The notes beneath the pieces are model-generated. The model did no database searches. It was given only the letters and a program-made list of their open reading frames with translations, and was not told the DNA's origin. From an uncultured Eubacteriales bacterium (GTDB taxonomy: Bacteria > Bacillota > Clostridia > Oscillospirales > CAG-382), in the NCBI GenBank assembly GCA_900548115.1, contig URJL01000020.1:1-36036 (forward strand): a DNA stretch of 36,036 nucleotides, read 5' to 3'. The position numbers were made by a program, and so were the translations under genes. This document shows, one piece after another, positions 30,775-36,036 of the stretch. The number at the start of each line of letters is the position of its first letter. The first letter of the stretch is position 1.

Positions 30775-31338
30775 TTAATTTGGGAGCATTTTTTTGAGCT
30801 TTTTTAGGGCAACAGTCAGTTGATGATTAATTGTCGTCACAGCTACTCCGTGGCGCCGTGCATATTCTCGCTGTCCTATGGGGTCATCACAAAGATATAA
30901 ACTGGTCATCAAGTTAATTTCGGCAGGTGACAATTTTGCCACGGCTGCGTAGAGGGTGCTTTTCTCCTCCTTTTTGAGAATGGCATCAATGACGGAACAA
31001 TCTTGATCCACCAGCAATTCCTCGCCAGACATATTATCTTCTGTGGTTGTCTGTGTGTTATAGGAAAACACCGTCATTCCGGACTGATTCTCGATTGACA
31101 CAAGATAATCGTGTCTATCCTTTTCAGATCGCCACTGCTTTGCGGTTTCGGTTCCACATTCTGCGATGATGATCACATCGTCAACAGAGCAAGCGTCTAA
31201 CTGCCCAAAGCGATCTCTTCGTTTCTGCCCTTCCGGGGTCTGAATGAAGTTCCTAAACTCGAAGCTATTCATTACGAGCCAGTTATTGCCGTCAGCGGGC
31301 AGTTCGGGGTTCTTTTTGACAAGGTATATTTTTCTCAT
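30775..31338 (-). CDS. Sigma-70 region-4-like regulatory protein
   Basis: 187 residues. The C-terminal ~55 residues form a sigma region-4-type HTH: KLSPAEINLMTSLYL, then GQREYARRHGVAVTTINHQLTVALKKLKK. The N-terminal ~115 residues (starting MRKIYLVKKNPELPADGNNW) lack sigma region 2 and are not recognised. Tn916-like elements carry small sigma-like proteins (Orf7 type) upstream of xis-int. AAAGGAG ribosome site, with an inverted repeat just upstream of it. Confidence 0.8.
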   Translation of the reverse strand: MRKIYLVKKNPELPADGNNWLVMNSFEFRNFIQTPEGQKRRDRFGQLDACSVDDVIIIAECGTETAKQWRSEKDRHDYLVSIENQSGMTVFSYNTQTTTEDNMSGEELLVDQDCSVIDAILKKEEKSTLYAAVAKLSPAEINLMTSLYLCDDPIGQREYARRHGVAVTTINHQLTVALKKLKKMLPN

Positions 31339-31354
31339 TTCCGTAATCTCCTTT

Positions 31355-31387
31355 GAATTTTGAATTTGGTGTTCGGGTTCAAAATTC
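31355..31387. repeat. Inverted repeat in the leader of the sigma-like gene
   Basis: GAATTTTGAA (31355-31364) / TTCAAAATTC (31378-31387), 10 bp perfect, a few bases upstream of the ribosome site of the sigma-like gene. Candidate operator or leader hairpin. Confidence 0.6.
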
Positions 31388-31441
31388 GGAGATCACGGAT
31401 ATTCAGCGATATAACAGAGCCACTTATTTAGCATCGAAAAA

Positions 31442-31474
31442 GGCTTCCTTTCAGAGATTTCTCTGCCGGAAGCC
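31442..31474. repeat. Compound hairpin GGCTTCC/GGAAGCC
   Basis: Outer GGCTTCC (31442-31448) / GGAAGCC (31468-31474), inner CAGAG/CTCTG. It lies between the two operons, next to the terminator below. Confidence 0.6.
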
Positions 31475-31495
31475 CTTGGTCGGTTGTTCTTGCCG

Positions 31496-31554
31496 AAAAA
31501 AAGAAGCCACCGGCAAGACAGACTAAGCCTATGGCTTACTGTCTTGTCGGTGGC
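31496..31554 (-). terminator. Large terminator of the polymerase operon
   Basis: Stem GCCACCGGCAAGACAG (31506-31521) / CTGTCTTGTCGGTGGC (31539-31554), 16 bp with one G-T pair, capped by TAAGCC/GGCTTA. On the minus strand seven T follow (plus 31496-31502). The ~130 nt between this and the last operon gene (31685) hold no evident gene. Confidence 0.85.
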
Positions 31555-31684
31555 CTCTCATATCTGCATAGCAAGTTTGGTTTAACCAACCGAAGTGTTC
31601 AAAGCAAGTGACCTGGAGATGGAATTACGCAGTCTGTTTCACCTCAACCATTCCGTCGTTTTGCCGTATTCAGTTTTTATCCGA

Positions 31685-31936
31685 TCAATAGTATCGGATT
31701 TGCCCTTCCGGGGCATAAAGGTCAATCTTGTCGTGTCGGCGTCCTTTTTGGACTCGAACCGCTACGGTTCCGCACCTTTTGCACTCATACTTGATTTTCC
31801 CCTCATCATTTCTATATCCGTAAAGCAATGCTCCGCAGTTAGAGCAATACATCGGTATAGGTGTCCAATTATCTTTTGTCACGCACATCACCTCATTAAG
31901 TTCCTTGACGCTCTCAGGGCTGATGAATGGTGGCAT
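31685..31936 (-). CDS. Small zinc-ribbon protein
   Basis: 83 residues. Two CxxC knuckles: MYCSNCGALLYGY and KYECKRCGTV, a rubredoxin-like zinc ribbon, then a basic segment (RVQKGRRHDK). The start at 31936 is chosen because the upstream gene's stop is followed by TAAGGATG, exactly the junction seen at the previous gene pair, implying coupled translation. Last gene of the polymerase operon; function unknown, nucleic-acid binding possible. Confidence 0.7.
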   Translation of the reverse strand: MPPFISPESVKELNEVMCVTKDNWTPIPMYCSNCGALLYGYRNDEGKIKYECKRCGTVAVRVQKGRRHDKIDLYAPEGQIRYY

Positions 31937-31938
31937 CC

Positions 31939-32202
31939 TTAGAGAACTGCTCTTTTCTTGCCTTCTACAAACCACTTTCCGTTTTCTTCATCGAAAAGGA
32001 AGGTTTCCGTGCCGCATATCATCACCGTGTAACGAAGCCCTGTTCCACCGACCTTGGTCGATGCCGCACGACAGCAGTGCCTTACACGGTCGATCTCGTA
32101 GACCTCACCATCTTCAAATTTGATTTTCCGGGGTCGAGCCGTTCCATCTGTCTTATGGGTAACATCGACTTCCACATATACCTTGCGCCGTTCTTCTTCC
32201 AT
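31939..32202 (-). CDS. Small conserved protein of the polymerase operon
   Basis: 87 residues, beta-rich: KVYVEVDVTHKTDGTARPRKI, EVYEIDRVRHCCRAAS and GLRYTVMICGTETFLFDE. I recall similar small proteins beside Y-family polymerases in Bacillota mobile DNA, but I know no function. The start is coupled to the preceding stop through TAAGGATG (stop 32205-32207, ATG at 32202). Confidence 0.72.
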   Translation of the reverse strand: MEEERRKVYVEVDVTHKTDGTARPRKIKFEDGEVYEIDRVRHCCRAASTKVGGTGLRYTVMICGTETFLFDEENGKWFVEGKKRAVL

Positions 32203-32204
32203 CC

Positions 32205-32537
32205 TTACACCTCATAATTCTTCATACTGGCAACCAGCCTACCAAAATGGCGATAGCCATCCAATGGCTTGTCAGAAACTTTGAACTTAGGACGATCATC
32301 GCCGGAATTGTTCAGATAGCAGGAAAGGCGTCCTTCCTTGAAATCTTTGCTGACATCAAAGATAAGAAACATCCCCTCATAAATGCCGTAGTGAGTGAAG
32401 TGGTTTCCTCCATCTGCACGGAAAATAATCAGATCATTACTGCACCCCTGCAACAAACAGGACGGCATCGAAACATAGGTTTCGATCTCATCAGGCGCAA
32501 CAATTTCATCAATCTTGTTACTGCTTGTACTAATCAT
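32205..32537 (-). CDS. LexA/UmuD-fold-like protein lacking the catalytic serine
   Basis: 110 residues. The layout resembles the S24 peptidase domain: IIFRADGGNHFTHYGIYEGMFLIFD aligns by eye with UmuD's segment around GDSM and GI-DGDL-IVD (written here only as a motif comparison). The GDSM serine is replaced (GGNHF), and no evident Lys dyad partner follows. It ends GYRHFGRLVASMKNY. The start at 32537 has a perfect AAGGAGG ribosome site; the longer frame to 32696 overlaps the polymerase and is rejected. It sits immediately after the polymerase as umuD sits beside umuC, suggesting an accessory subunit without self-cleavage (inference). Confidence 0.65.
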   Translation of the reverse strand: MISTSSNKIDEIVAPDEIETYVSMPSCLLQGCSNDLIIFRADGGNHFTHYGIYEGMFLIFDVSKDFKEGRLSCYLNNSGDDRPKFKVSDKPLDGYRHFGRLVASMKNYEV

Positions 32538-32547
32538 ACTGACCTCC

Positions 32548-33783
32548 TTAACAAAGCACCCCGGTCGGCATAGTAATCTCAGGCTTTTCACTCGGCATCC
32601 GGAGGTTTTGAAAAAGAATACCGTTGCGGATGCTGTTCTTGCCGAACCGCTGGCGAATGGTTTCAATGCACTGGTCGAGCCTTTCTGCTTTCTCAATCTT
32701 TTCGATGTTCATAAACAAATCGACTTGTCGGGGCGTGTCCTGTGGCACCAAGTTGATTGCCTGAATCGTGACTGAGCGAATCGGGTTCCTCCAGTCGTAT
32801 CTTTTTTCAAAGAGGGCAAAAGCCGCTTTTGCGATCAGCATTGGGGATTGTGTAGGCATATCCAATGCCGTTTGCCATTGCTTTGAAAAAAGTGTGTTGT
32901 CCCGTATGTGAATGGCGACTCCATCCGCACACTTTTTGTGGACACGGAGTTTATGTCCGATGTCCTGCGTCAATTCGAGAAAGACGGGCCACACCTGCTC
33001 GTCGTTCTCCAAATCTTCGATGGTAGTAATTCCGTGTCCCACGCTCTTAACCGGAGAAACAAAGTCGGCGTTCATAACACGGGATCGGTCATTACCGTTT
33101 GCATACTGCCAAAGGGCAATTCCGTTTTTACCGAGCCGTCGGTTCAGAAAGTCAGGATCGGTCTTAGCTAAATCGCCAATGGTTCTAATGCAATAGCTAT
33201 CTAATACACGCTGCGTTGCCCGTCCCACACCGAGCAAGTCCGCTGCGGGGAGTCCCCATATTTTGTCTCGGAAAGTGTCTTTCGGTATGACCGTCACAGC
33301 ATCCGGCTTTTTCATATCCGAGCCGAGCTTGGCAAATATTTTATTGAAAGACACCCCGACGGAAATTGTCAGCCCAAGTTCAAACTTGATTGTTTCCCGT
33401 ATGTCGTTTGCCACCTTTTCGGGTGAACCGAAGATGTTCTCTGTACCACTCACATCCAACCAACACTCGTCCATTCCGTAAGGCTCGACCTGATCGGTAT
33501 AGCGGCTGTAAACGCTTCTTGCCAGCTTGGAATATTTGATGTACTCCTCAAAGTGCGGAGGCACAACAACAAGGTTTCTGCACTTCTGCTTCGCTTGCCA
33601 CACTGCATCGCCTGTTTTTACATCAAATGCTTTGGCAGCATAGTTTTTGGCGAGGACTATACCGTGCCTTTCTTCCACCGAGCCGCAGACTGCGACCGGA
33701 TACTTTCTCAAAGCTGGGTCGAGCATACATTCAACGCTGGCATAGAAGTTATTCATATCACAATGCAGTATTGATCTGCTCAA
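32548..33783 (-). CDS. Y-family (UmuC/DinB-type) translesion DNA polymerase
   Basis: 411 residues. Palm motifs: ILHCDMNNFYASVE (first catalytic Asp) and YGMDECWLDVSG (Asp-Glu pair; Met replaces the usual Ser before DE). IVLAKNYAAKAF and SVGVSFNKIFAKLGSDMKKPD are typical fingers/palm segments, and LLGVGRATQRVL is the helix-hairpin-helix. Near the C-terminus QVDLFM is a good beta-clamp-binding motif. The TTG start at 33783 has AAGGTGA upstream. First gene of a four-gene operon, transcribed from a perfect promoter overlapped by operator repeats shared with the XRE regulator. Confidence 0.96.
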   Translation of the reverse strand: MSRSILHCDMNNFYASVECMLDPALRKYPVAVCGSVEERHGIVLAKNYAAKAFDVKTGDAVWQAKQKCRNLVVVPPHFEEYIKYSKLARSVYSRYTDQVEPYGMDECWLDVSGTENIFGSPEKVANDIRETIKFELGLTISVGVSFNKIFAKLGSDMKKPDAVTVIPKDTFRDKIWGLPAADLLGVGRATQRVLDSYCIRTIGDLAKTDPDFLNRRLGKNGIALWQYANGNDRSRVMNADFVSPVKSVGHGITTIEDLENDEQVWPVFLELTQDIGHKLRVHKKCADGVAIHIRDNTLFSKQWQTALDMPTQSPMLIAKAAFALFEKRYDWRNPIRSVTIQAINLVPQDTPRQVDLFMNIEKIEKAERLDQCIETIRQRFGKNSIRNGILFQNLRMPSEKPEITMPTGVLC

Positions 33784-33821
33784 CTAAATCACCTTATTTC
33801 TTGGAAATTCTGCGAAACCTC

Positions 33822-33851
33822 TTGACAAACCAAAGTGTCGTGTTGTATCAT
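33822..33851 (+). promoter_or_regulatory. Candidate sigma-A promoter for the XRE regulator, facing the polymerase promoter
   Basis: TTGACA (33822-33827), 18-nt spacer, TATCAT (33846-33851), with an operator copy in the spacer. A weaker alternative is GTGACG (33922-33927) with TAAAAA (33946-33951), also with an operator copy in its spacer. Confidence 0.6.
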
Positions 33852-33943
33852 ATGAACACGACATAAGTGTCGTTGTTGTGATTCAGATTATAGCACGACA
33901 CCAATGTCGTGTCAATAAGAAGTGACGAAAAAAGTGTCGTGTT
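33833..33943. promoter_or_regulatory. Operator array of TGTCGT elements, six half-sites
   Basis: Plus-strand copies of AAGTGTCGTG or close variants at 33833, 33866, 33903 and 33932; inverted copies ACGACA at 33858 and 33895. Two form palindromes: ACGACA-taag-TGTCGT (33858-33873) and CACGACA-ccaa-TGTCGTG (33894-33911). No LexA-type CGAAC-GTTCG box is present. Confidence 0.85.
33887..33915 (-). promoter_or_regulatory. Perfect-consensus sigma-A promoter of the polymerase operon
   Basis: Minus strand: TTGACA (33910-33915), exact 17-nt spacer, TATAAT (33887-33892). The spacer is almost entirely the palindrome CACGACA-ccaa-TGTCGTG, so a bound repressor would block it. Confidence 0.9.
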
Positions 33944-33977
33944 GCTAAAAATAGAAATCTTATGGAGGGAATTGATA

Positions 33978-34394
33978 ATGAAGTTCAGCGACAGATTAAA
34001 AGAGCTGAGAGAAAAAAATGATATGACGCAGGAGCAGCTTGCAAAGGTTTCCGGTGTTTCCCCCCGTACCATACAGAGATACGAATGCGGAACCTCTCGT
34101 CCTCGCTTGGATGCAGCGGAGAAGCTGGCAAAGGCACTTAATATTTCCGTGGATCAGCTTCTCGGTACGGATGGTATGCTCGTTGCTCAGGCTGCGGAGC
34201 AGTACGGCGCACGAGGTGCCAAACAAGCGCAACAGCTCACAGATGAAGTAACCGGTTTGTTTACCGGCGGTGAGTTGGCACAGGATGATATGGATGTTAT
34301 GATGCAAGCCATTATGGATGCCTATTGGCTTGCGAAAGAGAAAAACAAAAAGTACACCCCAAAGAAGTACCGTTCTAAGAGCAAGCAGGACTGA
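33978..34394 (+). CDS. XRE-family repressor (ImmR/CI-like)
   Basis: 138 residues. N-terminal HTH_3: FSDRLKELREKNDMTQEQLA, then SGVSPRTIQRYECGTSRPRL and AKALNISVDQLLG (about 1-60). The C-terminal half is helical and acidic (GELAQDDMDVMMQAIMDAYW), ending in a basic tail. The start at 33978 has GGAGGG upstream; the in-frame extension runs into the operator region. Paired with the ImmA-like peptidase gene downstream, as in ICEBs1-type switches, and probably binds the TGTCGT operators (inference). Confidence 0.92.
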   Translation: MKFSDRLKELREKNDMTQEQLAKVSGVSPRTIQRYECGTSRPRLDAAEKLAKALNISVDQLLGTDGMLVAQAAEQYGARGAKQAQQLTDEVTGLFTGGELAQDDMDVMMQAIMDAYWLAKEKNKKYTPKKYRSKSKQD

Positions 34395-34461
34395 GTCCCG
34401 TTTATGGGACACATTGTGTGTTAGAATGGAAACAGGAATAAACTGAAAAGGGGTGAAGCCG

Positions 34462-34986
34462 ATGTATGTAAGCACTTCGGAAATCGTACAAAAAGCAAAC
34501 TCCATCGTTGCTCAATGCGGAACCCGTGATCCTCTCAGAATAGCAAGGGACTTAGGAATCGAGGTAATGTATTATCCGTTCAATGAACAGCGTGGAGCAT
34601 ATAAAGTCTTGATGCGTAATCGCTTCATCTTTATCAAAAATGATCTGCATCCGATTATGGAGAACATCGTGCTACTTCACGAATTAGGGCACGATGCTTT
34701 ACACCGGGAGGAAGCCACGAAAGTCGGGGGCTTCAAAGAGTTTGAGATCTTCAATATGCGGGACAACCGTATGGAGTACGAAGCCAATCTCTTTGCCGCA
34801 CAAATTTCCCTATCAGATGAGGACTTCCTTGAACTTGCGGAAAGAGGATACGACACGCAGCAGATCGCACGGACATTGAACTCAGATATTAACCTTGTCG
34901 CTCTAAAAGCCGATACGCTGATCTCTCAAGGCTACCGTTTGCGCCAACAGGAACACTGTAACGATTTTCTAAGATACGACAAATAA
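34462..34986 (+). CDS. ImmA/IrrE-family metallopeptidase
   Basis: 174 residues. The zinc motif is VLLHELGHDALHRE (HExxH). The third ligand is probably the Glu in RMEYEANLFAAQI. The N-terminal part has DPLRIARDLGIEVMYYPF, typical of the family. In ICEBs1 and deinococcal systems such enzymes cleave a partner XRE repressor on DNA damage; the partner here is the gene just upstream. The ATG at 34462 (after AAGGGGTGA) is preferred to a GTG at 34453. An extended -10, TGTTAGAAT (34419-34427), and a small GTCCC/GGGAC hairpin (34395-34410) lie in the 67-nt gap, so independent expression is possible. Confidence 0.93.
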   Translation: MYVSTSEIVQKANSIVAQCGTRDPLRIARDLGIEVMYYPFNEQRGAYKVLMRNRFIFIKNDLHPIMENIVLLHELGHDALHREEATKVGGFKEFEIFNMRDNRMEYEANLFAAQISLSDEDFLELAERGYDTQQIARTLNSDINLVALKADTLISQGYRLRQQEHCNDFLRYDK

Positions 34987-34988
34987 CT

Positions 34989-35020
34989 AAGATGCCACCC
35001 TTTCGGATGGCATCTTTTTT
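34989..35020 (+). terminator. Terminator after the metallopeptidase gene
   Basis: AAGATGCCA (34989-34997) / TGGCATCTT (35008-35016), inner CC/GG pairing, then T6. It begins 2 nt after the stop. Confidence 0.92.
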
Positions 35021-35043
35021 ATCACCTTTAATCAGCGCAAGCC
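35021..35043 (+). repeat. Left copy of a 23-bp inverted repeat flanking the second integrase
   Basis: Matches the reverse complement of 36009-36031 at 20 of 23 positions (mismatches at positions 7, 10 and 18). Contains GCGCAAGCC, related to the GGCGTAAG clusters near 26.1 and 26.8 kb. Confidence 0.8.
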
Positions 35044-35055
35044 GGTTTTGTTTTT

Positions 35056-35982
35056 TTAGCTCAAACCCGAAAGAGAGCGCATCACCAAGTCGATGTCTTT
35101 GTTTTCAAGTTCCTGAATGATGTGCAGATAGGTTTTTTGCGTAGTGGTCATACTTGAATGTCCAAGACGGCGGGCAACGCTCGCAATGGAAACGCCCGTA
35201 AACAACAGCAAAGAGGCGTGTGTATGCCGCAGTCCGTGGACAGAGATGACAGGGATGTTACAGGCTTTGCAATGCCTACCGAGAATGTCGTTCACCGTCG
35301 AATTATAGACAGTGGAGTTGACAAAGATGGGCTTATCTTCGGGAAGGTGCTTTACTAATTCAGAGAATTGAATGACGGTTTGCCAATCAATTTGAATTTT
35401 CCGCACAGACGACTTGTTCTTCGTAGGCTGGAAGCCGCCCTTTCCCTTGTAGTCCCAAGTCTTGCTTATGGACAGTGTTTGATGGGCAAAGTCGAAGTCT
35501 TTTGGGGTAAGAGCCAGTGCTTCAGAAAAGCGCATCCCTGTCTTTGCTACCAATAGGATAAAGTAGTCCCAATTCACCTTATCCTTCAGGTCGAGCGAGA
35601 TCAGCAGCGTATGTAGCTCAAACTGATTGAGATACTTAATTTTTTTAGCAACCGGTGGCTTCCCCTTGATGATTGCCTTGCGAGTAGGATCTCTTTCAAT
35701 CAAGCCCTCATCAACAGCATCAAGAATAGCTCCCTTGAGCTGGTGGTGAAAATCCATCGTGGTTTGGCGCTCGTGGAACTCAGCATAGTCGTTCAACAGC
35801 TGCTGATAAGCGATCCGGTTCATATCACATACTCTCAGGTTTGGGACGAGCTTAACGAGCCATTTCTGCGTCATTAGGTACTTATCCATCGTCACCTTTC
35901 TGATTGCGCCCTTCTTATACACCGTAATCCATTTTGCATAATATTCACAGAACAAGTCTGTTCGTTTGGTTTCTGTTAGCAT
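35056..35982 (-). CDS. Tyrosine recombinase (second integrase)
   Basis: 308 residues, shorter than the other integrase because the N-terminal arm-binding domain is absent. A SAM-like core-binding domain lies at about 5-105 (KWLVKLVPNLRVCDMNRI). The catalytic domain has Arg in AKTGMRFSEALAL, Lys in QPTKNKSSVRKIQ, His-x-x-Arg in VHGLRHTHASLL, His in LGHSSMTTTQKTYLH and the Tyr nucleophile in that last motif. GGAGG precedes the ATG at 35982. Convergent with the repressor/peptidase pair and enclosed by 23-bp inverted repeats, suggesting its own attachment sites. Confidence 0.95.
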   Translation of the reverse strand: MLTETKRTDLFCEYYAKWITVYKKGAIRKVTMDKYLMTQKWLVKLVPNLRVCDMNRIAYQQLLNDYAEFHERQTTMDFHHQLKGAILDAVDEGLIERDPTRKAIIKGKPPVAKKIKYLNQFELHTLLISLDLKDKVNWDYFILLVAKTGMRFSEALALTPKDFDFAHQTLSISKTWDYKGKGGFQPTKNKSSVRKIQIDWQTVIQFSELVKHLPEDKPIFVNSTVYNSTVNDILGRHCKACNIPVISVHGLRHTHASLLLFTGVSIASVARRLGHSSMTTTQKTYLHIIQELENKDIDLVMRSLSGLS

Positions 35983-36008
35983 CAGAAGTCCTCCATTTCA
36001 TTAAAAAT

Positions 36009-36031
36009 GGCTTACGCTGATGAAGGGTGAT
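36009..36031 (-). repeat. Right copy of the 23-bp inverted repeat flanking the second integrase
   Basis: Reverse complement matches 35021-35043 at 20 of 23 positions. It lies 27 nt upstream of the integrase start, next to a small CCATTT/AAATGG inverted repeat (35993-36010), and contains GCGTAAGCC. The window ends 5 nt later. Confidence 0.8.
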
Positions 36032-36036
36032 AAGGT

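Noticed and set aside
32205..32696. Longer 163-codon version of the UmuD-like gene
   Set aside because: Its first 53 codons lie inside the polymerase gene, while the ATG at 32537 has a perfect ribosome site.
33822..33951. LexA box controlling the polymerase operon
   Set aside because: No CGAAC-N4-GTTCG-like sequence; the repeated element is TGTCGT/ACGACA instead.

Overview
The window looks like a chromosome segment of an anaerobic, spore-forming member of the Bacillota (class Clostridia), probably an uncultured gut-type lineage. The evidence is stage III/II sporulation genes (spoIIIAA, spoIIGA, sigE), strong Shine-Dalgarno sequences, sigma-A promoters, an SLH-domain surface protein and Tn916-like integrase modules. 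The first 15 kb is visibly GC-richer than the right-hand part.

Layout. (1) 1-4.1 kb: sporulation block. A SpoIID-like/peptidoglycan-binding protein gene and the start of spoIIIAA lie on the minus strand, divergent from spoIIGA-sigE (the pro-sigma-E protease and its substrate). (2) 4.2-10.7 kb: F1Fo ATP synthase operon atpB-E-F-A-G-D-C, closed by a strong hairpin terminator. There is no separate atpH. Instead the C-terminal (b-binding) domain of delta is fused to the N-terminus of alpha. The c subunit carries a signal peptide and an acidic extension. (3) 10.7-17.1 kb, all minus strand: a DUF4830-like protein, a Gfo/Idh/MocA oxidoreductase, tadA, a CPBP membrane protease, a sugar isomerase/epimerase-like TIM barrel, and an unusual orphan solute-binding lipoprotein. 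(4) 17.4-22.8 kb: an AraC regulator divergent from a three-gene sugar operon (clan GH-A-like glycosidase, ManA-like isomerase, ROK kinase), consistent with hydrolysis of a mannoside, phosphorylation and isomerisation. (5) 22.8-25.9 kb: a deleted remnant of a zinc-ribbon gene, a promoter/30-codon ORF/terminator unit, and a secreted protein with four double-PepSY repeats and SLH domains.

(6) 26.1-36.0 kb: accessory DNA. An orphan MetRS C-terminal domain lies between two clusters of GGCGTAAG-type repeats. A five-zinc-ribbon protein with an apparently degenerate nuclease domain follows. Next comes a Tn916-like module (sigma-like regulator, unknown protein, two tandem excisionases, integrase). Then there is a four-gene operon of Y-family DNA polymerase, a UmuD/LexA-fold-like protein without the catalytic serine, and two small proteins. 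That operon is controlled from a region packed with TGTCGT operators and shared with an XRE repressor/ImmA-type metallopeptidase pair. A second integrase is bracketed by 23-bp inverted repeats. No conjugation or replication genes are visible, so these are remnants, compact elements, or one end of a larger element.

The two most interesting systems are the delta-alpha fused ATP synthase and the mobile-element mutagenesis cassette that looks controlled by an ImmR/ImmA-like switch rather than LexA.
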